Source of the DNA: Pleodorina starrii | Lineage: Eukaryota > Chlorophyta > Chlorophyceae > Chlamydomonadales > Volvocaceae | Assembly (NCBI GenBank): GCA_030267565.1 | Contig: BRXU01000004.1 | Coordinates: 3,726,501-3,790,500 of the forward strand | Direction of reading: 5' to 3' | Length of the DNA stretch: 64,000 nucleotides | Shown here: piece after piece, positions 28,923 to 39,141 of the stretch | Numbering within the stretch: the first letter of the stretch is position 1 | Layout of the letters: every line of letters starts with the position of its first letter | Made by a program: the position numbers and the translations under genes | Notes under the pieces: generated by a model | Told to the model about the DNA's origin: nothing | Seen by the model: only the letters and a program-made list of their open reading frames with translations | Database searches by the model: none

Positions 28923-31386
28923 TCACGCCGCGGCCATCCCTTTCGCCGGCCCATCCACGTCCATTCGCGCTGCCGTCGCGGGTGGCGCCGCCAGTGCCTC
29001 TAGAAGGAACGCCTCCATCCCCGCCGCCAGCCCCACCTCCCGCAGCGTCCGGCCCCCCGCCGCCGCCTCCGGCCCCACTACCCGCCGCGGCATGCGCGTC
29101 ACGAGCGCGTAAGACCCCCGCTCCCAGCCCCCCGCCCCCCGGCTGTCCACGAAGTCGAACAGCGCCTGCACCGGCGCGTCCGCCGCAAAGCGACGGCTGA
29201 TGCGCGTCCCGTCCGGCATCGAAAACGCGCACGTGACAATGGAATCCGAGCTCGACGACGACGAGGCGGGCTCCGGCTCCGGCGGCAGCGCCGCCGCCAG
29301 CCGCTCCCGCGCCGCCGCGGCAGCGGCGGCGGCGGCCTCCGCCGCGGCGGCCTCCGCCGCCTCGCGCTGCGCGCGCTCGGCGGCGGCCGCCGCCTCCGCT
29401 GCGGCGCGCTCCGCCGCCTCCGCCGCCTCGCGCTCCGCGCGCTCCGCCGCCAGCTGCGCGAGCCGCGCCTGCTGCTGGCGCTGCTCCTCCTCCCAGCGGC
29501 GCAGGTACTCCTCCGCCTCCAGGGAGGGCACCACATCTGCTGCGAGCTCCGTGTCAAGTACGCTCACGGCGTGGCTCGGCTGCAGCTCCTGGACCTGCAG
29601 GGAGGCAGCGGGCGGGAGTGGGAGCAGAAGCTGGGAGCGCGGCGGTGGCGGCGGCCGCAATCCTAGTTTGGTGCTGGATGATGCAGTGTGGCTAGCTAGC
29701 GGCAGCAGGCATAGCGCACAACCAGGACGGGTTGCGGTGCGCGCACTTGCGTCTTTTCCCGTTCGTATGCTGATCCATCAACCCTTGATCCCCATCTGTT
29801 GGAAAACCCCCTCCAGCCGACGCACCCTCCCTCACCACTGACACACACATCGCGGCGCGCCATGTCCCAAAACCACCATCACCCCGTCTTCGCTGCGGCT
29901 CGTCCAGCACCTAAGCCCGCCCCCCGGCCCCAGCCCCGGCCTCACCCGCAGCGGCCACTCGCGGCCATCTCGCACCACCGTCAGCCAGTCGCCCTCCGTC
30001 AATGTGCTGTGCCCCATCAGCTCCGCCTCCAGAGCCTCACGCAGCCCCTCCCCCATCGCCTCGTGGAAGCCGTGGCACATGGGCTGCAGCCGCACGTAGG
30101 AGCCCTTGTCCAGCCGCCGGTACGACACCACCACGGTGCCGTGCGGCTGCGCGTCGAGGGAGCCGTACAGGCTCTGCACCACCTTACGCGGCAGGAGCAC
30201 AGTCCCCTCCGGAGCCGTGAACTCCAGCACGCCCGCGTGGGTGCGACCAGAGCCGGAGGCGATTGAGGCGGCTTCGGCGGCGGCTGGTGACTGCTGTGGA
30301 TGTGGAAGCGATGGCGAGGAAGGGCCGCCGCTGGCTGCGCCGACGACTGAGGCTGCTGCTGTCCCTGTACCGGTCCCTGTCCCCGGCAGGGACAGCTGAA
30401 ACAGCATGGCGCCATTCTTGCTGGCGTCTTGAGATAGGAGGGATGCGCCCACAGAAGGCGGCAGGATGAGCTGTGGGGCGGTGAGGGGCGGGCCAGGGGG
30501 GGAGAGAGGGTGGCCGCGGGGTCGGGGCTGGTCGGGGTGCGGCGAGCGAGGAGAGGAGGGCCATCGGGTAAAAGGAGGGCGGCCACGTCAAAGGGCAAGG
30601 CGAGGCCGCAGCCAGCCGGAGGAGCCGCGAGGGTGCGTTCCGTGGATTTTATGCATTGCTCTCCCATAGGGATGCCACAGGACGTCCCGGAGGGGCGCCG
30701 TCCCGTGGGTCGGTGTGTGGGCCACCGCGTGCGAGGCGATCGACAGCGTGCGGGGTGAGGCCGGGGGGGCCTCCTTCGGGAGAACGAGGATGGGAGGGCC
30801 CTCCATGTCATGGGTTGGGGTGCTGAGCCTTTAGCCGGAGGTGTCACCTTGTCCTTGCTGCGCTTGACGCCCTTGGCCAGAGCGACGCCCTCGTCAGCTG
30901 GCAACGCCTGCAGCTCCACCCGCAGGAAGACGCCCTTGTTGCGCTCGCGCTCCTCAAACTCGGCCTCCCTGGCCTGGTCCACGAGAGGGAAGGCAGGGTG
31001 AGCGGTGCGGCATCTGCACTGTGGTGATGGTCTAGGGTTATCGCGTGAACGCAGGATTAACCTGCAATTTTCCCTGAGTCCAAGTCCGTGTCGAACAAGG
31101 GTCTCATGTAACGCTACACAACAAACACCGGCTGTCGCGTCCATCCGCTTGCTCCACGTGGAGGCTACTGCCTGCACAACCAGCGACGCTGTCCACCTAC
31201 CCGCTCCTCAGCAGCGAGTTGCTCCAGACGTTTTCGCCTGGCTTCCTCTTCACGTTCTTGCTCTCTCTTCCTCTGACGCTCTGCAAGTAGCCGCTCTTTC
31301 TCAATTCGTTGTCGCTCTTTCTCCGCCCTGGCTTTTTGCTCCGCAACTAGCCTTTGCGCCCGAGTATTTAGTTCGGAAGAAAACAT
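28923..31386 (-). CDS. UFD1-domain protein with C-terminal UBX domain
   Basis: Four exons on the minus strand: 31386-31201, 30973-30848, 30470-29946 and 29594-28923, all junctions in phase 0, 502 residues. Residues 1-80 form a charged helix (around EKERQRIEKERLLAERQ), as in plant UFD1-family proteins of the PRLI-interacting factor K type. A UFD1 double-psi barrel follows, with ILPPSVGASLL, HAGVLEFTAPEGTVLLP, RLDKGSYVRLQP and LREALEAELMGHSTLTEGD. It finishes across the last junction with LRVQELQPSHAVSVLDTEL. A second Ala/Glu/Arg coiled coil leads into a UBX domain (about residues 396-485; CAFSMPDGTRISRRF, ALVTRMPRRV). UFD1 folds bind ubiquitin and UBX domains dock on Cdc48/p97, so this is inferred to be a p97 substrate adaptor in ubiquitin-dependent turnover. 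The usual FPR turn of UBX reads MPR here. It converges on CHD1. Confidence 0.9.
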
Positions 31387-31781
31387 AACAGGCAAAGTTT
31401 GATACGAGTTCTCTACGAAGGGTCTTGTTGGGTGAGTTGGGACAAGTTCAAGAGTTGGGACAAGTTCAACGCCGAATAAACATTCTACTCAATTTAAACT
31501 TTAGCCATATATTGAGTTCAGGTTCGATGCATCTGGAGTTGTCTAAGAGTAAAAAACCAACGGCGAAAAACATTCGCATGAGGCGAGGCAATGCATCACG
31601 TAAGCACATCCACACCGATATCCGCCCATTGCATTATCAGGACCCAAGTGACAACATGGCCAACGACCCATTTGCACGTAGTAGTTATTATACAACACGG
31701 ACTCGACAAGGGCAAAACGTTGTAAGGGCCGCAGAAAATCAATTCCTTCAACCCGGTTCAGCCAGGCCCGACAATCAATCC
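31387..31781. promoter_or_regulatory. Spacer: UFD1-UBX promoter and sulfotransferase 3' end
   Basis: This 395-bp interval between two minus-strand genes should contain the UFD1-UBX promoter and the sulfotransferase 3' UTR. It is AT-richer than its surroundings. A direct repeat of about 16 bp (AGTTGGGACAAGTTCA) lies at about 31435-31468. No coding sequence was recognised. Confidence 0.4.
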
Positions 31782-33545
31782 TTATTTAGCAGCAGCAAAC
31801 CCAAATAACTGTAGATCTCCTGTATAGAATTTTTCTAAGCCCTTGAAGCACTCAAATCCACAATCGTCGTACAATGCCGCCAACCGCGCTATGTCCACCC
31901 CCAGCTTGATCTCAGTCTCATCCGACACCAACCCCGAAGCCGCGGTCCCGGCCCCAAGCCTTTCAGCAACAAGCTTCAGGGCGGCCTGCAGGTCCTGCAG
32001 CACGTGCTCGGCGTCCGCCCTGCGTTTAGGGTGGATGTGGGCACATCACCGGATACGGCATCATAGGTCAGCATCCACGGCAAGAGCTTCATGCACGCAC
32101 ATCACCAAGGGCAGGCGTTGTGAAATCACAGGCATGCCATATGTGCTGCGCCCGGCCCTACACGAAATCTCGCCAGGGCAGGCCACCCGTCAGGCAGGCT
32201 GCAGGCGTACTGCAGGCCCTTCCGCAAGTGCCGCCGCCGCGCCAGCGCCCTCACAGCACACATACCTGATCAGGTAGTCAACGGCCCAGCCACCTGACTG
32301 TGTTGTCAGGCATGCGGAGATAGGCTCAATCAGCGTCAGGTCATGCACCACATGCGGAACATCTGCGGGGCCACAGTCGCAAGAAGGACAAGAGGCAGAA
32401 CAGGGGCAAAACGCATCAGTCAGGCCCGTGCCACAGCCACGGCCAAAACTCTGGTGTGCGACCTGCCGCGTCACCGAAAGAGTATGCATAATTGCATACG
32501 TGCGCTACATGGTTGAGAAGGTGTGGCCCTACCGGTACCGTATGCCTGAACCACCACGCATGCGGCATGCCCAAACCAGCTATGGCCATTCCCAACGACC
32601 CCTGGCGTCCATAAAGTACAGTCCTCCCCTTAAGCGTGCCCAAAGTGACACAATTACCAGAGGAAGAGTCCAAGAGGTCCTTCTTTGCCTCGCCGCGCTT
32701 CCGGCAGCGGAATATCCCGCCTTGCACGGCGAGCGCGGGCGGGTCCCTCGCAAAGTCATGAAAGGGCATCGGCGTGCACATGCCCTCCTCAAGCGGCCAG
32801 CCGCCCGTCACGCGGCGGTACGCTCGGGCCGCACGCACGTATGGATTTTGCGCGGCAGCAATGACGGTCATCTCAGCCCACAAGTTCTGCGAAGGACGGA
32901 CGGTGTGGCAAGTTCAGCTGAGGTTGCGCTGGTGAAGTGACCGCGCTATGGCGCGGACGCCGTGGCTCGTTTTTCGCATCGTTCTCAGGTTTCGAGGTTT
33001 ATCATCTTCTTCATGAAAGACTCTGCCCCGCTGTAACCACCCCCAGGGATGTGCTGTAAGTGTCTCGCTTCACCACCGAAACCAACACGTTCGAACCCGC
33101 CTACCCCTCCTACCTCGACGTCATCATCGCTCAGCGCCCCCATGAGCGGCTCAAAGCAGGCTTCTTCAGCTCGGGGTTTTGCGCGTCGCTGTTGTCTGCA
33201 GTCGCCGCCGAGGGCGTCGAGGAGCCAATGCTCACTGGCATGCGTCAGCACGATGAGCTTCCGCTTCTTGCAGACCCACACACCGCATGGCGCAGATAAC
33301 GGAGGCGGTCCTGACGCGGCATTTTCGAAGTTATTATGTACATATACGGCCCTGTGCTGGAGCCACTCAAAGACGACCGAGTGATTAAAGGCGGTTGAGC
33401 GGGTCAACGGAAGCGGCCCAGTTTTCGTAAGTTGACCGGCTTGCGGCAATGGGCGTTGAAGAAGAGAAACATTGTAATATTGATCCTGGCTTGCAGCGCC
33501 GTGAGTTAGGACGAGCAAAATGGTTCCAAGAAGTGTTAATCGCAT
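31782..33545 (-). CDS. Probable secretory-pathway sulfotransferase
   Basis: Four exons on the minus strand: 33545-33114, 32886-32658, 32362-32266 and 32019-31782. They join in phase to 331 residues. The ATG at 33545 opens a signal peptide or anchor (MRLTLLGTILLVLTHGAAS). Features of the Sulfotransfer_2-like carbohydrate sulfotransferases are visible. RAVYVHNNFENAAS resembles the 5'-phosphosulfate loop region, QNPYVRAARAYRRV resembles the 3'-phosphate motif (RNPyxRxxSaY), then WAVDYLIR, and a terminal FYTGDLQLFGF like the family ending Y..Df.lFGY. The inferred role is transfer of sulfate from PAPS to glycans in the Golgi. The motifs diverge from the canonical forms: Gln replaces the expected Arg before NPY. 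A pseudo-enzyme or distant family member therefore remains possible. No database comparison was possible. Confidence 0.66.
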
Positions 33546-33731
33546 TGGAAAGAACACATATACAAAAATATGAGTTATATATTTTATATAAATGTATTAT
33601 GAAGTTAGCTGAAGGCATTGCGCAGGCTATACGCAGTGATGACAGGTCGTAAACTTGCGCAACATAACCGGCGCTTGAACTAAAGTACCTGTCAAACCGG
33701 GTATGGAATTGAGCTCCACTAGAGCCTCACC
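33546..33731. promoter_or_regulatory. Short bidirectional promoter region
   Basis: Only 186 bp separate the start codons of the minus-strand sulfotransferase (33545) and the plus-strand unknown gene (33732). The centre is AT-rich (TATATATTTTATATAAATG at about 33577-33595), unusual here, and could serve as a TATA-like element for either direction. Confidence 0.5.
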
Positions 33732-35105
33732 ATGCTCACTCAGCACGCCCAGGCACACCGCGCGCCGCGCAGCGAACCGACTCCCAAATGTCATAGCACC
33801 CTCGACCTCCAACGCAGTGCCGCCTCACTCCCGCTACCATGGCCGTCGCGCGGTCTTCGCGCCCGCCGACGCGCGCTAGCCATCGCGGCGGCGTTGCCCT
33901 GCCGCCCGCTCGCCCTCGCAGCAGCCTACCACAGGGGCAGGACGGCCTACCGCCCCAACGGAGGCCTGCCGGAGGCAACGGCGCCCATCACAGCCCATAA
34001 CCGACCATCTCAAGTTCCATCTGAAGCTCCACGTCCGCAGCCTCCTCAGGCCTGGCCGGACCGGCAGGGCAGCTCCCCACCCGGGCCGCCCTCCCCGCCC
34101 ACAGGACGTGGCGGTGAAGCCGCGCCCGCCGCTGCCGCAGCAAGCGCCCCCGGTCCCCGACGCCGAGCCTCCTTATGGGCCCCCGACGGCGGCGTCGCTC
34201 CGGACGCGTCCGACGCTGCACCCAGGTACCGCGACGGCGGCCCTCCGGCTGGCTCCTCCCGCTCCCCTCCACCTCCGCTGGCGCCATCATCCCGCCTCGC
34301 TCCCGACAGCGCATCTGCCCGGCAGCCACGCGCTGCTCCTGCGCCTGCGCCTGCCTCCGCTGTGGAGTTCAACGAGGACGACGACGACGACGATGACGGC
34401 CCCATCGGTAGCGTCGCCACGGGCGGCGCTGTCCGCAGCAGCGCCTGGCGCAGCGCACCGCCGACGGGATACGGCCGATACAACAGCGGAGCGCTGCCCC
34501 GCCGTGCTGACGGTAACGCGCCGCATCCGCGCGCCTGGCTCCCAGGCGCCACAGACAGTACCAGGAGCAGCAGCAGCAGTAGTAACAGGGACGGAGGTAG
34601 CGGCAGCAGCGGCAGGGGTGGTGACAGCAGTGGCAGGGGCGGCAGCGGGAGGATGGAGTCCTCCCCTTCCTTCCCCGTCCCCGGCGGCCCCGCGTCCTCC
34701 TCCCCAGCTTCCTCCTCCCCGGCCTTCTCCCCGCCTTCCGCTTCGGCGCGTTCGGACCGTTTGGACGACCTGGGTTACAGCCAGCGAGTCGCTCGGTTGC
34801 GCAAACCCGTGTTGACCGCTCCGGACAAGCTGGGGCTGGAGCCGGAGGAGCGGGCGCGCATCTATCGGGCTCTGCGAACACGTGAGTGACACGTGAGTGA
34901 GTGACTACTCACGTGTGTGCGCGGGACAGCAGGGGCGGGTCGGGCGGGCGAGTGGAGCGGGAAGACGTTGGGCTTGGAGGAAGGAGTTGCGCGAGGACGC
35001 GAGCGAGACGTCCTGGGAGCTATGTCCCGCTGTGGCAACACGGGAGAGAGGATGCGCCCCCCACCGGGCAACCAAGACGCCACGTGCAAGTACCGCAATC
35101 CCATG

Positions 35106-35160
<55 letters not shown>

Positions 35161-36760
35161 ACTGCCGCAAATGCCCCACGCACGAGGGTGATATTTGTAT
35201 AGACCGGTATGCGTGCCCTCTGCCCGCAGCTCGCCGCCGCGTGACGCTGCCAGGAGGCAGCGGCCGCCCGGCCGGCCCTCCCTGGACGCGCCCACCACCC
35301 CCAGGACTACCCTCTCCCGCTGAGGCTGGCGGGCCTGGGTGGTCCGCTCAGCACCCAGGGGCCGCATCGTCCGCATCGGGGCGGGGGCCGGGCTTGGGGG
35401 CGGCTGCGGCTTCGCCGCCGCCGCCGCTGCCGCTGCCGCTGCCGCTGCGGGTGTTCTGCTACGGAATCGACGACGTCCGTCTGTACCGGGCGCTGGAGGG
35501 CGGCGATGCGGTGGGGCTGGTGGTGGTGGTGCCGGAGGTGGCGGCGGCGGATGCGGTGTGGGCCACGAGGACCAAGCGCACCGGCAAGGCGGTATCGCTC
35601 GTGGAGGTGCGGAGGGCCGCTGGGTGCGGGTGCGGGTGCGGCCCCGGGCCCTGTGAGGGCGGGGCCAGGCTGGCGGATAGCCGGCCTCAGGAGATGTGAT
35701 GTGGGGACCAAAGGCTGCGGGGCGGGCCGGGCTGTAGGAGCGAAGCCGGGGCGGTGGGGCTATTGCGGGGGCGGCTGCGAGGCACCCTGTTCTGGTACAC
35801 CCGCCCCGGGGCGGGTGTGGAGCTGGGCTGATGCAGCCGCACGAAACGGGGTGGGTGGCTGCTTGCTGGCGCCGCATGCAGCCCCCGGACCAGAACAGAC
35901 CCAACCACCCGAGCCCCGCGAACCTCCTGTCTGCAACCCGTTGCCGCCCTGCAGATCTCGGCCGCTGCCCGCAACGCCGGCAAACCGTTTGTGGATCTGC
36001 CCACATTGTCGCCGGTGCGGGTGATGGAGGTCCTGGAGTCGCTCACCGGCTGGCCGGTTCCGGAGCACCTGACGTACCGGCCCCCGCAGCCGGTCGCGTT
36101 TCTGCCGCCGCTGGAGAGGGAACCCGCGGGCAGTGCGGAGGCGCTGGCGCTGCTGACCGGTGGCCTGGTCAGTTTGTCTGTCCGTCTGTCTGTCACTCGC
36201 CCTGCCTGTCAGCCAGTGGGTTCGGCAGTCCGGGCGTCGGTCCTGGTTGCGCGGTCCGGGTGTCAGGCGGAGGCTTTGGGGTTTGGGTGCGGGAGGGGAA
36301 GGGAGGGGACGGGGGCTGCGGGAGCAGGACGGGTTTGGAGCGCGGTTGGCGTTGACTTTCTGTCGCCTTTTGGCGACTGAAAGTCAGCACTGGCTGGCGG
36401 GTTTCGCGGCCTGGGGTCCCCGTCCCTCCCTTGCCCGTGTTGATTTGCTGACGCGACTCCGGCTTCCCCTCCTCCTCCCTCCGATGGGCCCCACCATCCG
36501 CAACACAGTCGCTGCCCGGGTACCTGGCCGCCCGGGCCGGGGCCGGGGACCTGCCGCCGCCGCTCCTACGGGAACTGGACTGTACGGACTTGTACGACAG
36601 CCGCGAGGGCATGCAGCCCGTCAACCCGCAGGAGCGCGAGGCGCGGCGGCAGGCGCCAATCTTCCGGCCGTACATGAAGGGCAGCCGCATGGCGCGCAAG
36701 GGACTTGTACGGCAGCAGCTGCGGAGGCGGACGGAGGCGGAGGGCGCCGTTCCCTGGTGA
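33732..36760 (+). CDS. Unknown protein, low-complexity N-terminus, conserved-looking C-terminus
   Basis: Four exons: 33732-34881, 35230-35606, 35955-36167 and 36509-36760, in phase, 663 residues. I do not recognise the family. The N-terminus is rich in Ala, Arg, Ser and Pro with few acidic residues, compatible with an organelle transit peptide, though the exact start among possible ATGs is uncertain. Residues 40-380 are low complexity (Pro/Ala/Ser, a run of about seven Asp near 34376-34398, Ser and Ser-Gly runs). The part that looks folded begins around VFCYGIDDVRLYRALEGGD and continues through VVPEVAAADAVWATRTKRTG, ISAAARNAGKPFVDLPTLSP and VMEVLESLTGWPVPEHLTY. It ends with QEREARRQAPIFRPYMKGSR and a basic tail. 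Its codon use matches the neighbouring genes. It shares the divergent promoter with the sulfotransferase gene. Confidence 0.66.
35105..35160 (+). repeat. (CCTG)n tetranucleotide microsatellite
   Basis: About 14 perfect tandem copies of a CCTG/GCCT unit lie in the first intron of the unknown gene. This is a likely polymorphic marker. Confidence 0.9.
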
Positions 36761-37990
36761 ATCTCCCGCCGCCACATTCGCCTCCGCCGCCTGGCGGCGA
36801 GCCAGCCAGTGGGTGTGGGGCTGTTCGGAGCGTTGCCCCCGGCGGGTGGACGGGGGGACATGCATCTGCCTCGTCTTGCGCGCTGCGGTTCGGACGGGCG
36901 CAGTCCCGATATGACCGAGGTTGGGCTGAGCGGAGATTGTGGGCTCTGTGCGCGGAGCGGAGGTTATTGAGGGAGAGGTTGGAGGGGAGGTGGCTGCGAT
37001 GAGGTTGCTGCGATGCGCGCTGCTGTCTGGCGGTCGGTCGGGCTGCGTTTATTCGCGCGACAGGTCCTTGCTGAATTCACAGTCTAGCCCTTTTCGGGCG
37101 GTAACGAGCCTTTATTTGGGCCACGCGGCGAGCTGGCGGCAGTGAGGCTGGCAGTGATGCTGTCGTATTGCTCCGTGCGCGGGTCATTATGGGAAGTGCT
37201 GAGCCCCCAGACTGGGCCCCAGGTCCCGCGCACAGTGTGTGGCGCCTGCCGCTGCGGCGACTGAATGGTCCTTGGTGTGCATAACTCAGTGTTCCTGAGG
37301 TATCACTCCACTTCACTTCACAGGCAGCACTTCTAGGCCGACTTCACAGGTGGCTGCAGCCTGTTACACAACCGCGTGATTGGAATTCATTTCCCACGCA
37401 CCGAAGCATCGGACACAACTTCGGCGCTGGAACAGATGCGCATCGAAACCTCTTCAACCTCCACACATAGCCCACATATGGACTTATGACCCTAAGTCCC
37501 ACTGGCGAACTTTCGCTGCTGCTGCTCCATTTGCTAGTGCAGATACGTGCCACCGGGGGTGGGCAACAGCGGCACGGCTCTTCGGCATTTCCCCCCTGGC
37601 CCGGCCGGAACGGTCACGGCTCTGCCCCAGGCTTTGTCTCCAAGCAGCGGGCAGGGCCACGGGGCGACCGGCGGGAGTCGACGGCGCCAGCGGGAGCAGC
37701 GTCCCTGCGGCCGCTGCGTGCACTGCACTGCACTGAGAGGGGACCGCTAGTGCCGTTCCTTGCGCTTCTGCGGCACACAAAGGCGATAGCGCCGGGGGGC
37801 GGTGCCATTGGGAGTTACGTGGTTGAGTTGGAGCCGATTTAACTCGCTCTTATGTGTGGGCGGGTTATGCTGCACGTTCGCCGTGTTGTTGGTTGGGCTT
37901 CACTCTCACTATCACAGCGGAACAAGCAAGCGCTACCGAGAAAGACACGCAGCACCGATGACGTTGTCGAGGCGAAAATGAGGTCGCTAA
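36761..37990. other. Convergent 3' intergenic region, nothing recognised
   Basis: This 1.2-kb spacer lies between the stop codons of the plus-strand unknown gene and the minus-strand 87-residue gene. It contains scattered short reading frames without recognisable domains. A reverse-strand TGTAA (37364-37368) lies about 620 bp past the minus-strand stop. Confidence 0.4.
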
Positions 37991-39141
37991 TTATGCGAGA
38001 CGAACAGTTGGTGCCGCTACCTCTGCCTGCAGAGTGCAGACATCCATTTTGATGCCGCCGTCGTTGACCCGGCTTGCGGTTCGACGTGACAACGGGCAAG
38101 AGACGATGCCAGAAGGGGAGGGGACACAGAAGGGCAGGGCAGCCCCATCTTTGATTTCCAAGGCCACACTAAGCTATAGCCACACGCAGCCTTACCCACA
38201 TAAACTTGGGCTCTTCGCACCGCTGCGGCACGGGCATGGTCGAGCAGTACGGCACGTACCTGCGGACGGAGCGTGGGCACCAGTTCGACCGCCGGCGGCG
38301 GAGTGTTACACAATTGGCGGCAAGGCGCCCGCGCGCTCACGGGAACATGGCCACACTCGCCTGTTACGCGCCTATAAACATACGTCGTGCCTCGAAGGGG
38401 GGGAAACGCGAGCACACCGCATCGCACCGACGAGAACGACCCGCGGGTCACGCGACGAGCCGGCTGCGCACGAGGCGCACGAGCGTACAACAGCACTTCA
38501 TAGAGCGGTGCCTGGGTGTCGACGAGCCTTCGCCACACCATCATGCTGCAGCAGCTGCGCAACCTGGCCAAAACATACTCTGCCGGGCGCAGCCCCTCAG
38601 GCAAAACAGCCCCTTTGCCCCGCAGGCCAGATACAACACACTGTGCTGCTCAATCACTCACTCACTCGAGGTGGTTGTAGGCTGCGTCGTTGAGCTGTTT
38701 GCGGATGTGGTACTCCCAGGCCGTGTTGGGGATCTTGGCATTGGCCTGCGTCGCGGGACAGGCGCGCGTGTGTGTGAGCAATGCATTGGCGGCCCGGTCC
38801 TTCCCGTGCTTCGGCGCCCACCCAATGAACCAGTGGGGACCGGCCCCCGCTGCTGCCAGTATCCCCTGCCCCTTTGGCAAGGATGCGCTCGCAGGGCGCG
38901 CGGGCGCTGCAGCAAAGCGGGCGCTACCACCCCAACACCGTGCCCCGTCCCAGACCGTATCGAATTCGCGCGATCGCCTGGTGGGTGGTTGCCGCACCAC
39001 TCCGAAGTGGATGTGGGACCCGGTAACGGTCGCTGCCGGGGTGGTGCATCGCCTCACCGCGCTCTCCCAGATGCTGGGGCCGTAGACCTCCTCAAGCTCC
39101 TCCGCCGGTGTCGCCGGGCCAGGGGGGTTGTGCGGGGCCAT
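37991..39141 (-). CDS. Small four-exon gene, 87-residue protein of unknown function
   Basis: Four short exons on the minus strand: 39141-39058, 38745-38666, 38259-38196 and 38026-37991. They use canonical donors (GTGAGG, GTGAGT, GTAAGG) and CAG acceptors and join without a phase error to 87 codons plus a stop. The product is compact and not low-complexity, unlike its surroundings. It has an acidic N-terminal segment (ATPAEELEEVYGPSIWESA), a central AWEYHIRKQLNDAAYNHLE, and a short Cys-containing part (CSTMPVPQRCEEPKF). The size, Trp/Tyr content and paired cysteines recall accessory subunits of mitochondrial complexes, but I cannot assign a family and that is only an impression. Each exon alone is weak; the support is their joint phase consistency. 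It could still be an artefact of choosing splice sites. Confidence 0.5.

Noticed and set aside
35105..35160. Possible CRISPR-like or regulatory array
   Set aside because: It is a plain CCTG tetranucleotide microsatellite with no spacers.
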